52,596 nt of DNA, from positions 1 through 52,596 of the forward strand of contig DXAJ01000033.1 of assembly GCA_019117085.1 (NCBI GenBank). Reading direction: 5' to 3'. The notes under the pieces were generated by a model. It worked only from the letters and a program-made list of their open reading frames with translations, ran no database searches and was not told the origin of the DNA. Made by a program: the position numbers and the translations under genes. This document shows positions 24,112 through 34,402 of the stretch, piece after piece (position 1 is the first letter of the stretch; each line of letters starts with the position of its first letter). The stretch comes from Candidatus Gallimonas gallistercoris. Its GTDB lineage: Bacteria; Bacillota; Clostridia; Christensenellales; Borkfalkiaceae.

Positions 24112-24627
24112 TTACTTTTCTTCCTTTTCTTCGGCGGGCTCGCTCTTTGCTTCCGCGGGCTCGCTCTTTTCTTCCACGGGCTCCTCGCGTGCAGGCACGG
24201 GAGCGGGCACTTCGCCCGACTTCTTCGCCTTCTTTTCGGCTTCTTCCGCCTTTCTTCTCGCCTCGGCCTCCTCGCGCGCGATCTGCGTGGGGCCCTTGGC
24301 GTCCGTCTGCGCGATGAGCTCCTTGTCCATCTTGATGTAGGACTTGCCCGCCGTCTCGCTGCCCGTCTCCATGATGACGGTGTTGTCGTCGCACACTTCG
24401 ACGACAATGCCGCAGATGCCGCCCGCCGTCTTCACCTTATGGCCGGGGCGGATCGCCTCGAGCTGTTCGGTGTACTCCTTCTGACGCTGCTTGTTCTTCC
24501 TGCCCGAAAATACCATCCAGACGACGAAGATGACGATGACGACGCCGAGGACGATATACATCGCCCAGCTGTTTGCGGGCGTTTCGGGGGGCGTATTGCC
24601 CGTCTGTTCCAAAAGGCTCCAAAACAT
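24112..24627 (-). CDS. yajC: Preprotein translocase subunit YajC with long charged tail
   Basis: A 171-residue protein with one membrane helix (about 21-41) and the YajC core (RKNKQRQKEYTEQLEAI, GHKVKTAGGICGIV), accessory to SecDF. Family members are usually 85-115 residues; here about 65 extra residues form a Glu/Lys/Ala/Pro-rich, low-complexity tail with repeated EPAE/EEKSEPAEAKSEPAEEK units. The tail is probably disordered and cytoplasmic. It lies between tgt and the TIGR04086-type gene. Confidence 0.92.
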   Translation of the reverse strand: MFWSLLEQTGNTPPETPANSWAMYIVLGVVIVIFVVWMVFSGRKNKQRQKEYTEQLEAIRPGHKVKTAGGICGIVVEVCDDNTVIMETGSETAGKSYIKMDKELIAQTDAKGPTQIAREEAEARRKAEEAEKKAKKSGEVPAPVPAREEPVEEKSEPAEAKSEPAEEKEEK

Positions 24628-24665
24628 AAGCCGTTACTCTCCTTGTTCTTAAAATTTCCTTTCAA

Positions 24666-24694
24666 ATTTTACCCGTTTTGAGGAATTTTGGCAA
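24666..24694 (-). promoter_or_regulatory. Sigma-A promoter of yajC
   Basis: On the minus strand TTGCCA (24689-24694), 17 bases, TAAAAT (24666-24671), 39 bases before the yajC start. Confidence 0.72.
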
Positions 24695-24778
24695 GCGTTT
24701 TCAAAGCGCTTTTGCCTTTTCACTCAGATTTCATGCGCAAAGTAGCGCGAACGGAAGCGGAACCGCCCGAAAAACGCG

Positions 24779-26265
<1,487 letters not shown>

Positions 26266-26577
26266 TTATTTGGCGACGATCCCGGACGCAACAGGGAACT
26301 TAGGATCATTCCGGGTGAGCGCAAGCATCCTGCAAGCCGCCCCTTCGGGATGATTTCTCCCAGATTCCCACGCCTCCACGGTCTTAACAGAAACGCCCAA
26401 ATACTTGGCAAAGAGAGCCTGCGTCATTCCGGCGCCGACCCTGATCTCCTTGATCTCGGCGGACGTGAAGCTTTCCAAAGGCAGAACGGCCATCGTGGTC
26501 TTCTTCGCTTTCAGATTGCCTTTTTCATACTCGATCGCCTGCTCCAACCCGAGCTTGATGTCATCAAAAACAGCCAT
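26266..26577 (-). CDS. Antitoxin, XRE-family DNA-binding protein (HigA/NadS type)
   Basis: A 103-residue protein. The C-terminal half is a helix-turn-helix (about 48-85: GMTQALFAKYLGVSVKTVEAWESGRNHPEGAACRML); the N-terminal half has the short strand/helix region common in HigA-like antitoxins (AVFDDIKLGLEQAIEYEKG). It lies 19 bases after the toxin gene, the reversed order typical of higBA. It should neutralise the toxin and, with it, repress the promoter at 26971-26999. The region is less GC-rich than its neighbours, suggesting transfer. Confidence 0.88.
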   Translation of the reverse strand: MAVFDDIKLGLEQAIEYEKGNLKAKKTTMAVLPLESFTSAEIKEIRVGAGMTQALFAKYLGVSVKTVEAWESGRNHPEGAACRMLALTRNDPKFPVASGIVAK

Positions 26578-26596
26578 GTTCTTACCTCCTTTGCTT

Positions 26597-26941
26597 TTAT
26601 AAATGATCTCTCAGCTGCTGTTCAAGCACTTCGATCAGCTGTTTGATCTCGCTCCTCTCCTTCTTGGTGAGATTATCTTTCTCGTTCTTAGTGTATGCCG
26701 TAAGCAGGTATATTTTTTCGTACACTTCAAAGTCGACGTATATTACCCTTACTCCGCCGCTTTTTCCCCTATGTTCAAAGGCGAATCTCATCTTCCGGAC
26801 TCCGCCCGTTCCTTGCATGACATCGCCGGCTTTGGGGTCCGCAAGCAGCTCTATTTGCAGCCTCAACAAGTCCTCTTCGTTGAGTCCCAAGGCTTCCCAT
26901 CTCGACTTAAAGATCGGCAGCTCTACAAACGAGCGCTTCAT
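26597..26941 (-). CDS. Type II toxin of the RelE/HigB superfamily
   Basis: A 114-residue protein with the RelE fold pattern: N-terminal helices (FKSRWEALGLNEEDLLRLQIELLADPKAGDVMQGTGGVRKMRFA), central strands (KSGGVRVIYVDFE, EKIYLLTAYTKNEKDNLT) and a C-terminal helix. The GTGGVRKMRF and GGVRVIY motifs are typical of HigB2/RelE-type mRNA interferases that cut ribosome-bound mRNA. AGAGGA precedes the start, and the antitoxin follows. The gene is complete and probably active. Confidence 0.88.
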   Translation of the reverse strand: MKRSFVELPIFKSRWEALGLNEEDLLRLQIELLADPKAGDVMQGTGGVRKMRFAFEHRGKSGGVRVIYVDFEVYEKIYLLTAYTKNEKDNLTKKERSEIKQLIEVLEQQLRDHL

Positions 26942-26970
26942 TTGAGATCCTCTTTCGTTGTTCTACACAT

Positions 26971-26999
26971 ATTATACCCTATTAAATAGGGTATGTCAA
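26971..26999 (-). promoter_or_regulatory. Consensus promoter with built-in operator for the toxin-antitoxin pair
   Basis: On the minus strand TTGACA (26994-26999), exactly 17 bases and TATAAT (26971-26976), both full consensus. The spacer is filled by the inverted repeat ATACCCTAT-TAA-ATAGGGTAT (26974-26994), which overlaps both promoter boxes. Repressor binding there would block RNA polymerase, fitting autoregulation by the antitoxin. Confidence 0.88.
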
Positions 27000-27050
27000 C
27001 CTTTTATGCCAAAAAAATCAAAGATCGCCTCTGCGCCCTCTCTTTCGCGC

Positions 27051-28088
27051 TCATACGATCATCATCGCGTCGCCGAAGGAGAAGAAGCGGTATTTTTCTG
27101 CCACCGCCGTCTTGTAAACGTCCAATATTTCCTCGCGGGAGCAGAGGCAGGAGACGAGCATGATGAGCGTGCTCTCGGGCAGGTGGAAGTTGGTGATGAG
27201 GGCGTCGACGCACTTCATCTTGTAGGGCGGATACAAAAAGATGCTCGTATCGCCCGTGCAGGCGTGCAGCATCCCCTTTTCGTCCGCGACCGTCTCCAGC
27301 GTGCGCACGGAAGTCGTGCCCACGGCGACGACGCGCCGCCCTTCGCGCTTGGCGGCATTGATCTTCTCCGCCGCCTCCTCGCTCACTTCGTAATGTTCGG
27401 AGTGCATCTTGTGATCGAGCACGTTCTCCTCTTTGACGGGGCGGAAGGTGCCTAAGCCCACATGGAGCAGCACTTCGACGATCTCCACGCCCATCGCGCG
27501 GATGCGCTCCAACAGTTCGGGCGTGAAGTGCAGCCCCGCCGTGGGCGCCGCCGCCGAGCCCGTCTCTTTGCTGTAAACCGTCTGATAGCGGTCGGGGTCT
27601 TTGAGCTTTTCGTGGATATAGGGCGGCAGGGGCATGGTACCCGCGCGGGAGAGGACGTCTTCGAACGTCCCTTTATAGAAAAAGCGGACGATGCGCTCGC
27701 CCGTCTCGGTGACGGAAAGAACTTCGAGGGAGAGCTCGTCGTTGACGAAAAGCTTTGCCCCCGGGCGGCACTTCCTGCCGGGGCGCACGAGCACTTCCCA
27801 CTCCCGAAGGTCGAGGCGCTTCAAAAGCAGCACTTCGGCGGCGCCGCCGTGCTCGGTGCGGGCATAGAGGCGGGCGGGCAGCACGCGCGTGCGGTTCAAA
27901 ACGAGCACGTCGCCCGCTTTCAGATAGTCCGTAATATCACGGAAGATGCGGTGCTCGATGCTCTTATCTTCGCGGTGATAGACGAGGAGACGGGAAGAAT
28001 CGCGCGGCTCTGCGGGCGTCTGCGCGATGAGCTCCTCGGGAAGATCGTAATAAAAATCGCTGGTTTTCAATGTTTCCGGCATGATCAT
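27051..28088 (-). CDS. queA: tRNA preQ1(34) S-adenosylmethionine ribosyltransferase-isomerase
   Basis: A 345-residue enzyme that adds the cyclopentene precursor to preQ1 on tRNA, making epoxyqueuosine. Family segments: [29 protein letters not shown] near the start, [26 protein letters not shown] and [25 protein letters not shown] near the end. Start is 28088 or, two codons in, 28082; only a weak AGGT lies upstream. It lies 21 bases after ruvB, a neighbour order usual in Firmicutes. Confidence 0.95.
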   Translation of the reverse strand: MIMPETLKTSDFYYDLPEELIAQTPAEPRDSSRLLVYHREDKSIEHRIFRDITDYLKAGDVLVLNRTRVLPARLYARTEHGGAAEVLLLKRLDLREWEVLVRPGRKCRPGAKLFVNDELSLEVLSVTETGERIVRFFYKGTFEDVLSRAGTMPLPPYIHEKLKDPDRYQTVYSKETGSAAAPTAGLHFTPELLERIRAMGVEIVEVLLHVGLGTFRPVKEENVLDHKMHSEHYEVSEEAAEKINAAKREGRRVVAVGTTSVRTLETVADEKGMLHACTGDTSIFLYPPYKMKCVDALITNFHLPESTLIMLVSCLCSREEILDVYKTAVAEKYRFFSFGDAMMIV

Positions 28089-28109
28089 GACCTGACTTTT
28101 CTGTTTGCG

Positions 28110-29195
28110 TCAGTCCCCGTCGGGCAGAATGCCCAGGGACAGCTGCTTTTTCTTGCCCTCTTCCGCATTTTCGGGGGGCGTGACGCCCATGTGCTCGTAG
28201 CCGTCTTTGAGGCAGATGCGGCCGCGCGGCGTGCGGGCGATGAACCCGAGCTGCAAAAGGTAGGGCTCGTAGACGTCTTCGATGGTATTGACGTCCTCGT
28301 TGACGGTGGCGGCGAGCGTTTCTAGCCCCGCGGGACCGCCGCGGAATTTTTCGATGAGCGCCCGAAGATAGCCTCTGTCCGTCTCGTCGAGGCCGAGCTC
28401 GTCTATTTCCATCTTTTTGAGGGCAGCGCGCGCCGATCCGCGCGTGATCGCACCCCCGCCCGAGACCGCCGTAAAATCGCGCACGCGCTTTAAAAGGCGG
28501 TTGGCGATGCGCGGCGTGCCGCGGGAACGGCGGGCGATCTCCAAACTCCCCTCCTCCTCGATGGAGATGCCCAGCGTCTTTGCAGAGCGCGCCACGATGC
28601 GCTGCAATTCGGAGGGGAGATACATATCGAGGCGGCACAAGATGCCGAAACGGTCGCGAATGGGCGCCGAGAGCAGCCCCGCCCGCGTCGTCGCGCCCAC
28701 GAGGGTAAACTTTTTGATGGGGAAGCGGATGCTGCGCGCCGAAGGGCCCTTGCCCACGATGATATCGAGCGCGTAGTCCTCCATCGCGGAATATAAAATT
28801 TCTTCCACCGTGTGGTTGAGGCGGTGGATCTCGTCGATAAAGAGGACGTCGCCGTCGTTGAGGTTGGTGAGGATGGCGGCAAGATCGCCCGAACGCTCGA
28901 TGGCGGGGCCCGACGTCACCCTGATCTGCGTGCCCATCGTATTGGCGATGATGTGGGCGAGCGTCGTCTTGCCGAGCCCGGGCGGTCCGTATAAAAGGAC
29001 GTGATCGAGCGCCTCCCCGCGCGCCTTGGCGGCGGACATATAGACGGACAGGTTCTCCTTCACCTTATCCTGCCCGACGTAGTCCTCCATCGTCTTGGGG
29101 CGGAGGACGTTTTCTTCTAAGTCGTATTCGCCCTTGGTGCTCGAAATGAGGCGGTCGCCCCCGAGCCCTTCCAATTCGTCAAGATCGTCAAACAC
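28110..29195 (-). CDS. ruvB: Holliday junction branch migration ATPase RuvB
   Basis: A 361-residue AAA+ motor. Walker A GPPGLGKT (70-77), Walker B LFIDEIH (118-124), sensor region [19 protein letters not shown] with the arginine finger, and a C-terminal winged helix ([17 protein letters not shown]). The start is GTG at 29195 with AAGGAGAG upstream; the protein is about 20 residues longer than the E. coli form at the N-terminus. It lies 12 bases after ruvA. Confidence 0.97.
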   Translation of the reverse strand: MFDDLDELEGLGGDRLISSTKGEYDLEENVLRPKTMEDYVGQDKVKENLSVYMSAAKARGEALDHVLLYGPPGLGKTTLAHIIANTMGTQIRVTSGPAIERSGDLAAILTNLNDGDVLFIDEIHRLNHTVEEILYSAMEDYALDIIVGKGPSARSIRFPIKKFTLVGATTRAGLLSAPIRDRFGILCRLDMYLPSELQRIVARSAKTLGISIEEEGSLEIARRSRGTPRIANRLLKRVRDFTAVSGGGAITRGSARAALKKMEIDELGLDETDRGYLRALIEKFRGGPAGLETLAATVNEDVNTIEDVYEPYLLQLGFIARTPRGRICLKDGYEHMGVTPPENAEEGKKKQLSLGILPDGD

Positions 29196-29207
29196 GGGCG
29201 CTCTCCT

Positions 29208-29798
29208 TTACATGTTTTTCAGCGCAGAGGCGATGACCTCTTCGATGGTCTTTGCGCCGTCCTTGCGGGCGCGTTCGACGGCGCGGGCGCTCTCCTGACG
29301 GGTGAAACCGAGGTTCATGAGCGCAGCGACGGCGTCCTCGTCTTCGGAAGAAGCCTTGACGCCCGGCGAAGGCGTGCCTTCGCGGCTTAAAATGGCGGTC
29401 GCGGAGATCTGGCCGTGCAGTTCCAAAATGATGCGGTCGGCGGTCTTTTTGCCCACCCCTTTGACGGCGGAGAGCCGCTTTGCATCCGCCGCCGCGATGC
29501 AGTCGTAAAGCTCTTCGGGGCGCATGGCGGAAAGGAGCGAGAGCGCCATCTTTGCCCCCACGCCCTGCACGGACGTGAGCTTCAAGAAAAACTCCTTCTC
29601 TTTGAGGTCGGCAAATCCATATAAAGAGACGCCGTCCTCTTTGACCTGCATGCAGGTGTAAACTTCCCCTTCGCCGCCGCGGGAAAGGCGGGAAAACACC
29701 GCGCCCGAACAGCTCACCTCATAGCCGACGCCGTTCACTTCGATGAGCGCACTTTCGGGCGTGAGGTCCATCACTTTTCCTTTTAAGTATCCGATCAT
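29208..29798 (-). CDS. ruvA: Holliday junction DNA helicase subunit RuvA
   Basis: A 196-residue protein that grips four-way junctions as a tetramer. OB domain at about 1-62 (MIGYLKGKVMDL ... LYGFADLKEKEFF), helix-hairpin-helix region at about 72-140 (VQGVGAKMALSLLS, VKGVGKKTADRIILEL), and C-terminal domain III contacting RuvB (DAVAALMNLGFTRQESARAVERA). RBS AGAGGAAACAGG. Position 13 bases after ruvC. Confidence 0.97.
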   Translation of the reverse strand: MIGYLKGKVMDLTPESALIEVNGVGYEVSCSGAVFSRLSRGGEGEVYTCMQVKEDGVSLYGFADLKEKEFFLKLTSVQGVGAKMALSLLSAMRPEELYDCIAAADAKRLSAVKGVGKKTADRIILELHGQISATAILSREGTPSPGVKASSEDEDAVAALMNLGFTRQESARAVERARKDGAKTIEEVIASALKNM

Positions 29799-29811
29799 AT
29801 CCTGTTTCCTC

Positions 29812-30309
29812 TCATCTCACGCCGAACATGCCCGAAAAGCGGCTCGTGAAGGCATGGCAGAGCGCCACGCCGAGGGCGTCCGCCGCGTCGTCGGGGCGGG
29901 GCACCGAAGGAAGGCGCAGATGGGAAGCGACGCACCGCTGCATCTGCCCCTTATCCGCCCTGCCGTAGCCCGTGAGCGCCTGTTTGATCTGGTTGGGGGT
30001 ATATTCGAAGATGCGGCCGCAGCGCTTGCAGCACGTCGTCAGGATGACGCCGCGCGCGTGTGCGACGGCGATGCCCGTCGTCACGTTCTTGGAGAAAAAA
30101 AGCTCCTCCATCGCCGCCTCTTCGGGGGAGAACTTGTCGAAGAGGGCGTTCACGCCCTGTTCGAGCATGCACAGCCGCACGGCGAAATTTTCGCTCGCGG
30201 GCGTCTTGACGACGCCGTAATCGACGGCACGGCAATTGCCGCGCGCATCCTTTTCGATGACGCCGTAGCCCATCGTCCCGAAGCCGGGATCGAGCCCTAA
30301 AATGATCAT
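29812..30309 (-). CDS. ruvC: Crossover junction endodeoxyribonuclease RuvC
   Basis: A 165-residue RNase H-fold resolvase. The acidic catalytic residues are present: Asp7 (GLDPG), Glu68 (AAMEE) and Asp141/Asp144 (PDDAADALG). FEYTPNQIKQALTGYGRADK is the conserved junction-contact loop. Just before it is a cluster of three cysteines (CCKRC, 93-97) where relatives normally have small and polar residues. The ATG at 30309 follows GGGAGGCGGCGCGC. It is the first gene of ruvCAB-queA and is divergent from argH. Confidence 0.95.
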   Translation of the reverse strand: MIILGLDPGFGTMGYGVIEKDARGNCRAVDYGVVKTPASENFAVRLCMLEQGVNALFDKFSPEEAAMEELFFSKNVTTGIAVAHARGVILTTCCKRCGRIFEYTPNQIKQALTGYGRADKGQMQRCVASHLRLPSVPRPDDAADALGVALCHAFTSRFSGMFGVR

Positions 30310-30430
30310 GCGCGCCGCCTCCCGGGCTCCGCCGCCCCTTGGCGGCTCGTATTTCTCCGCATATTATAATGCAAAGGGAGCGCGCTTGTCAACCACTCGG
30401 CGGCAATTTTGCCCCGCCCCGTCAAAACGC

Positions 30431-30459
30431 TTGCATTTTGCGCGAAAAGCGTGTAAAAT
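30431..30459 (+). promoter_or_regulatory. Sigma-A promoter of argH
   Basis: TTGCAT (30431-30436), 17 bases, TAAAAT (30454-30459), 34 bases before the argH start. No ARG box or long leader seen. Confidence 0.75.
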
Positions 30460-30493
30460 CAAGGCAGGAAACAATCCTTTGAGAGGTAATATA

Positions 30494-31870
30494 ATGAAGC
30501 TTTGGGAAGGAAGGTTCGACGCCCCCACCGCTGCGGACGCCGACGCCTTCAACGAATCGCTCTCCTTCGACAAGAAACTCTACCGCGCCGACATCACCGC
30601 GAGCGTCGCCCATGCGACCATGCTCGGCGAGACGAACATCATCCCCCCCGAAGAGGCCGCGCTCATCGTGGACGGGCTCAAAGGCATCCTCAAAGACATC
30701 GACGAGGGGACGCTTGCAGTCCAAGGCGCGGAGGACATCCACTCCTTCGTCGAAAACGAGCTCGTAAAACGCATCGGCGAAGTGGGCAAGAAGCTGCACA
30801 CGGCGCGCTCCCGCAACGACCAGGTGGCGACCGACCTCCGCCTCTATGTGCGCGATTCCATCGATAAGCTCATCCTCGTCCTGCACTCCTTCGTGACGAC
30901 GCTCACCATGGTCGCGCACGAAAACATCAAGTGCATCCTGCCCGGCTACACCCATCTGCGCAGGGCGCAGCCCGTCAACCTCGCCCAGTTCCTCAACGCC
31001 TATTCGGAAATGTTCCTGCGCGACATGGAGCGCCTCGAAGATTGCAGGAAGCGCGTCAACGTCATGCCCCTCGGCAGCGCGGCGCTCGCAGGCACGTCCT
31101 TCCCCATCGACCGCAACATCACGAAAAAGCTTTTGAAGTTCGACGACATCTCGAACTGCTCCATCGACGCCGTCTCCGACCGTGACTTCGTGGCGGAATA
31201 CCTCTTCTGCCTCACCGAGGTCATGCTGCATCTTTCCCGCCTTTCGGAAGACACCATCCTCTACACCTCGGACGAATTCGGCTTCTGGGAAATTTCCGAC
31301 GCCTACTCCACGGGCTCTTCCATCATGCCCCAGAAGAAGAACCCCGACATCCCAGAACTCATCCGCGGCAAGTGCGGGCGGGTCATCGGCGATCTCACGG
31401 GCTTCCTTGCGACGCTCAAAGCGCTGCCCCTCGCCTACGACAAAGATTTGCAGGAGGACAAAGAAGCTCTCTTCGACGCAGAAAAGACGGTCTTTGACTG
31501 CGTTACCGTCTTCCACGCCATGTTCAAGGAGATGAAGTTCAACTCGGGCGCCATGTTCCGCGCGGCGGAGGGAGGATTTTCGACGGCGACGGACGTTGCC
31601 GACTACCTTTCCAAGAAGGGCGTCCCGTTCCGCGACGCGCACGCCATCACGGGCAAGCTTGTTCGGTACTGCATCGAACACGAAAAGACGCTGAGAGACC
31701 TTTCCTTGAAGGAATTCAAGGCGGTGAGCGACGTCTTCGAACGCGACGTTACGGGCGTGGTGCTCGCGCGCACTTCCGCCGAGTCGAGAGATTCGGTGGG
31801 CGGCTCTTCGCAGCTGGCGGCAAGAAAGGCGCTCATCCGCATCCGCAACCGCCTCAAACGCTACAACTGA
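30494..31870 (+). CDS. argH: Argininosuccinate lyase
   Basis: A 458-residue enzyme releasing arginine and fumarate from argininosuccinate. The fumarase/aspartase signature GSSIMPQKKNPD is present, with HTARSRNDQVATDLRL and SSQLAARKALIRIRNRL at the end. The start at 30494 follows GAGAGGTAATATA; the longer in-frame extension crosses the promoter and is rejected. argG is not adjacent; the gene is a single-gene unit with its own terminator. Confidence 0.97.
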   Translation: MKLWEGRFDAPTAADADAFNESLSFDKKLYRADITASVAHATMLGETNIIPPEEAALIVDGLKGILKDIDEGTLAVQGAEDIHSFVENELVKRIGEVGKKLHTARSRNDQVATDLRLYVRDSIDKLILVLHSFVTTLTMVAHENIKCILPGYTHLRRAQPVNLAQFLNAYSEMFLRDMERLEDCRKRVNVMPLGSAALAGTSFPIDRNITKKLLKFDDISNCSIDAVSDRDFVAEYLFCLTEVMLHLSRLSEDTILYTSDEFGFWEISDAYSTGSSIMPQKKNPDIPELIRGKCGRVIGDLTGFLATLKALPLAYDKDLQEDKEALFDAEKTVFDCVTVFHAMFKEMKFNSGAMFRAAEGGFSTATDVADYLSKKGVPFRDAHAITGKLVRYCIEHEKTLRDLSLKEFKAVSDVFERDVTGVVLARTSAESRDSVGGSSQLAARKALIRIRNRLKRYN

Positions 31871-31878
31871 ACGGCTTT

Positions 31879-31905
31879 CGGGCGCCTGCGGGCGCCCGTT
31901 TTTTT
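31879..31905 (+). terminator. Terminator of argH
   Basis: CGGGCGCC (31879-31886), loop TGCG, GGCGCCCG (31891-31898) and seven T. Confidence 0.93.
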
Positions 31906-31920
31906 GCAAAACGGCCATTT

Positions 31921-31940
31921 TTTTGTATAATTATACAAAA
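31921..31940. promoter_or_regulatory. Perfect 20-base palindrome upstream of the ilvB promoter
   Basis: TTTTGTATAA joined directly to TTATACAAAA, centred about 48 bases upstream of the ilvB -35 centre. A perfect, AT-rich palindrome here is a good candidate operator for an activator or repressor of ilvBN; the protein is unknown. Confidence 0.6.
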
Positions 31941-31975
31941 TTCACGCGGGCACGGCGAAAATCTCTCACAAAGAC

Positions 31976-32004
31976 TTGACAGAAACGCATATTCCCATTA
32001 AAAT
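31976..32004 (+). promoter_or_regulatory. Sigma-A promoter of ilvB-ilvN
   Basis: TTGACA (31976-31981), 17 bases, TAAAAT (31999-32004). The leader to the ATG is only about 30 bases, so there is no T-box or attenuator. Confidence 0.85.
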
Positions 32005-32040
32005 GATAGGAAGCACACTTTTCCCTAAGGAGGTCTTATC

Positions 32041-33699
32041 ATGAAATGCAACGGAGCAGAGATCCTCATCAACTGCCTCAAAGAACAGGGCGTTGACACG
32101 ATATTCGGCTACCCGGGCGGCACCGTGCTCGATATTTACGACGCACTCTACCGCGACGGCTCCATCCGCCACGTCATCACCTCGCACGAGCAGGGCGCGG
32201 CGCACGCGGCAGACGGCTATGCGCGCGTCACGGGGCGCGTCGGCGTATGCCTCGCGACGAGCGGCCCCGGCGCCACCAACCTTGTGACGGGCATTGCGAC
32301 CGCCTTCATGGATTCCGTCCCCGTCGTCGCCATCACGGGGAACGTCGGCCTCAACATGCTCGGACGCGATTCCTTCCAGGAGATCGACATCACCGGCATC
32401 ACGATGCCCATCACCAAGCACAACTTCATCATCAAGGACGTCAAGGACCTCGCCCCCGCCATCCGCCAGGCATTCAGGATCGCGAACTCGGGCAGAAAGG
32501 GTCCCGTCCTCATCGATATCCTCAAAAACGTGCAGATCGCGGAGACGGACTACGAACCGTACACGCCCGAAAAGCTGACGAGAAAGCCCGTCAACAAGAG
32601 CGCCGTCGAAGACGCCGTCAAGGCGATCAACGCCGCGAAGAAGCCGCTTATCATGCTGGGCGGCGGCTGTATCGCCTCGGAAGCGGAAGAAGAGATCGCC
32701 TCTCTTGCCGAAAAATTGGACGCACCCGTTGCCTGCACGCTGATGGGCCTCGGCGCTTACCCCGCGGGGGACGCCCGCTTCATGGGCATGATGGGCATGC
32801 ACGGCACCGCGACGAGCGCCCGCCTCGCCCTCGAGAGCGACTGCATCATCGCCCTCGGCACCCGCTTTTCCGACCGCGTCGCCCTCAACCGCGATAAATT
32901 CGCCGCCAACAAGGTCGTCGTGCAGGTGGAGATCGACAACGCGGAGATCGACAAGAACGTCAACGTCACTTATTCCGTCCTCGGCGACGTCAAAGAAGCT
33001 TTGAAGACCATGCTTCCCCTCATCGAGACGGTCAAAGACCGCCCCTTCATGCAGGAAGCGGCGGAGCTCAAAAAGGCGGAAAAGGCAAAGCGGCCCAACC
33101 TGGAGCTCGGGCATAAAGTCATCATCGGCGCTTCCGAGATCGCGAAAGACGACGACATCGTCGTCACCGACGTCGGTCAGCATCAGATGTGGACGGCGCA
33201 GTACTACCCCGTCAAGAAGCCCCGCACCTTCTGTTCGAGCGGCGGCCTCGGCACGATGGGCTACGGCCTCGGCGCTGCCATCGGCGCGGCGTTCGGGAGC
33301 GGGAAACACGTCATCCTCGTCACGGGCGACGGCTGCTTCAACATGAACCTCAACGAGCTTTCGACGGCAGTCACCGAAAACCTGCCCATCACCATCCTGC
33401 TCATGAACAACCGCGCGCTCGGCATGGTGCGCCAATGGCAGAAGCTCTTCTACAACAACCGCTTCTCGCAGACGGACATCCGCAAGAAGACGGACTATGT
33501 GAAGTTCGCGGAAAGCTTCGGCGCCAAGGGCATGAAGATCGAGAAGGAGGAGGACATCATGCCCGTCCTCAAAGAGGCGCTTTCGACCCCTTCGCCAGTC
33601 GTAGTGGACTGCCGCATCAGCAACGACGAGAACGTGCTGCCCATGATACGGCCGGGCGCGACGTACGACACCATCATCACCAACTGGGAGGACAGATAA
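32041..33699 (+). CDS. ilvB: Acetolactate synthase, large catalytic subunit
   Basis: A 552-residue thiamine diphosphate enzyme condensing pyruvate to acetolactate (or with 2-ketobutyrate to acetohydroxybutyrate), first common step of valine, leucine and isoleucine synthesis. The cofactor-activating Glu50 lies in SHEQGAAHAADGYAR; the ThDP-binding motif is VTGDGCFNMNLNELSTA...NN from about residue 426. AAGGAGGTC precedes the ATG. ilvN starts on the next base after the stop. Confidence 0.95.
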   Translation: MKCNGAEILINCLKEQGVDTIFGYPGGTVLDIYDALYRDGSIRHVITSHEQGAAHAADGYARVTGRVGVCLATSGPGATNLVTGIATAFMDSVPVVAITGNVGLNMLGRDSFQEIDITGITMPITKHNFIIKDVKDLAPAIRQAFRIANSGRKGPVLIDILKNVQIAETDYEPYTPEKLTRKPVNKSAVEDAVKAINAAKKPLIMLGGGCIASEAEEEIASLAEKLDAPVACTLMGLGAYPAGDARFMGMMGMHGTATSARLALESDCIIALGTRFSDRVALNRDKFAANKVVVQVEIDNAEIDKNVNVTYSVLGDVKEALKTMLPLIETVKDRPFMQEAAELKKAEKAKRPNLELGHKVIIGASEIAKDDDIVVTDVGQHQMWTAQYYPVKKPRTFCSSGGLGTMGYGLGAAIGAAFGSGKHVILVTGDGCFNMNLNELSTAVTENLPITILLMNNRALGMVRQWQKLFYNNRFSQTDIRKKTDYVKFAESFGAKGMKIEKEEDIMPVLKEALSTPSPVVVDCRISNDENVLPMIRPGATYDTIITNWEDR

Positions 33700-34215
33700 A
33701 TGAACCGCTACACCATCTCTGCACTCGTAGACAACAAGAGCGGTGTTCTGACCCGCGTGGCGGCGTTGTTTGCCCGCAGGGGATACAACATCGAATCGCT
33801 CTCCGTCTGCACGACGGAAGACCCCGCCCTCTCGCGCATGACCATCGTTTTATGCGGCGACGACTACATCCTCGGCCAGATGATGAAGCAGATGGACAAG
33901 CTCATCGACGTGAGAAAGATCAGCAAGGTGGAAGAGGACGCCGTCTCGCGCGAACTGCTCCTTTGCAAGGTCAAGACGGACGCGACGACGCGCAGCCAGG
34001 TGCTCGAGATCAGCCAGATCTTCCGCGCGAAGATCGTCGACGTTTCGACGGAGGCGACCATCATGGAACTGACGGGCAAGCCCTCCAAACTCGACGGCTT
34101 CATCAACATGCTTATGCCCTACGGCATTTTGGAGCTCGCGCGCACTGGCGTCACCTCCATCGGAAGAGGCGCTTCCTGCCTGCGCGACGTGCCAGACTAT
34201 AAGGAACAAATATAG
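33700..34215 (+). CDS. ilvN: Acetolactate synthase, small regulatory subunit
   Basis: A 171-residue ACT-domain protein (YTISALVDNKSGVLTRVAALFARRGYNIESLSV at the start) with the ALS small-subunit C-terminal domain, giving valine feedback control of IlvB. It is also named ilvH in some annotations. It directly abuts ilvB (no spacer). Downstream lies a 387-base repeat island before ilvD. Confidence 0.95.
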   Translation: MNRYTISALVDNKSGVLTRVAALFARRGYNIESLSVCTTEDPALSRMTIVLCGDDYILGQMMKQMDKLIDVRKISKVEEDAVSRELLLCKVKTDATTRSQVLEISQIFRAKIVDVSTEATIMELTGKPSKLDGFINMLMPYGILELARTGVTSIGRGASCLRDVPDYKEQI

Positions 34216-34217
34216 AG

Positions 34218-34256
34218 TTCACGAATTTCTTTTGCTGCGCAAAACAAATTCCGTGA
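34218..34256. repeat. Module B palindrome, 39 bases
   Basis: Imperfect palindrome beginning TTCACGAATTTC and ending AATTCCGTGA. It matches the reverse complement of 14736-14774 in 38 of 39 positions; a partial copy follows at 34510-34540. Confidence 0.85.
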
Positions 34257-34402
34257 GGAGTGAAGCATCCACATCTCCTCGCCCCATCGCCCGCGAACGT
34301 TGTTGTCCTTATTGAACGACAAGCGCCAAGTATGGCGCAAATTGAGTCCCGCAGCGGAGGGGAACCCTCCTCGCGGAAAGTATTGGGAAGCAGTAATCCC
34401 CT

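Noticed and set aside
26989-27060. preQ1 riboswitch near queA or tgt
   Set aside because: No pseudoknot-type aptamer sequence was seen upstream of queA or tgt; queA lies directly behind ruvB.
32005-32040. T-box or attenuator before ilvB
   Set aside because: The leader is only about 30 bases and has no Specifier or antiterminator structure.
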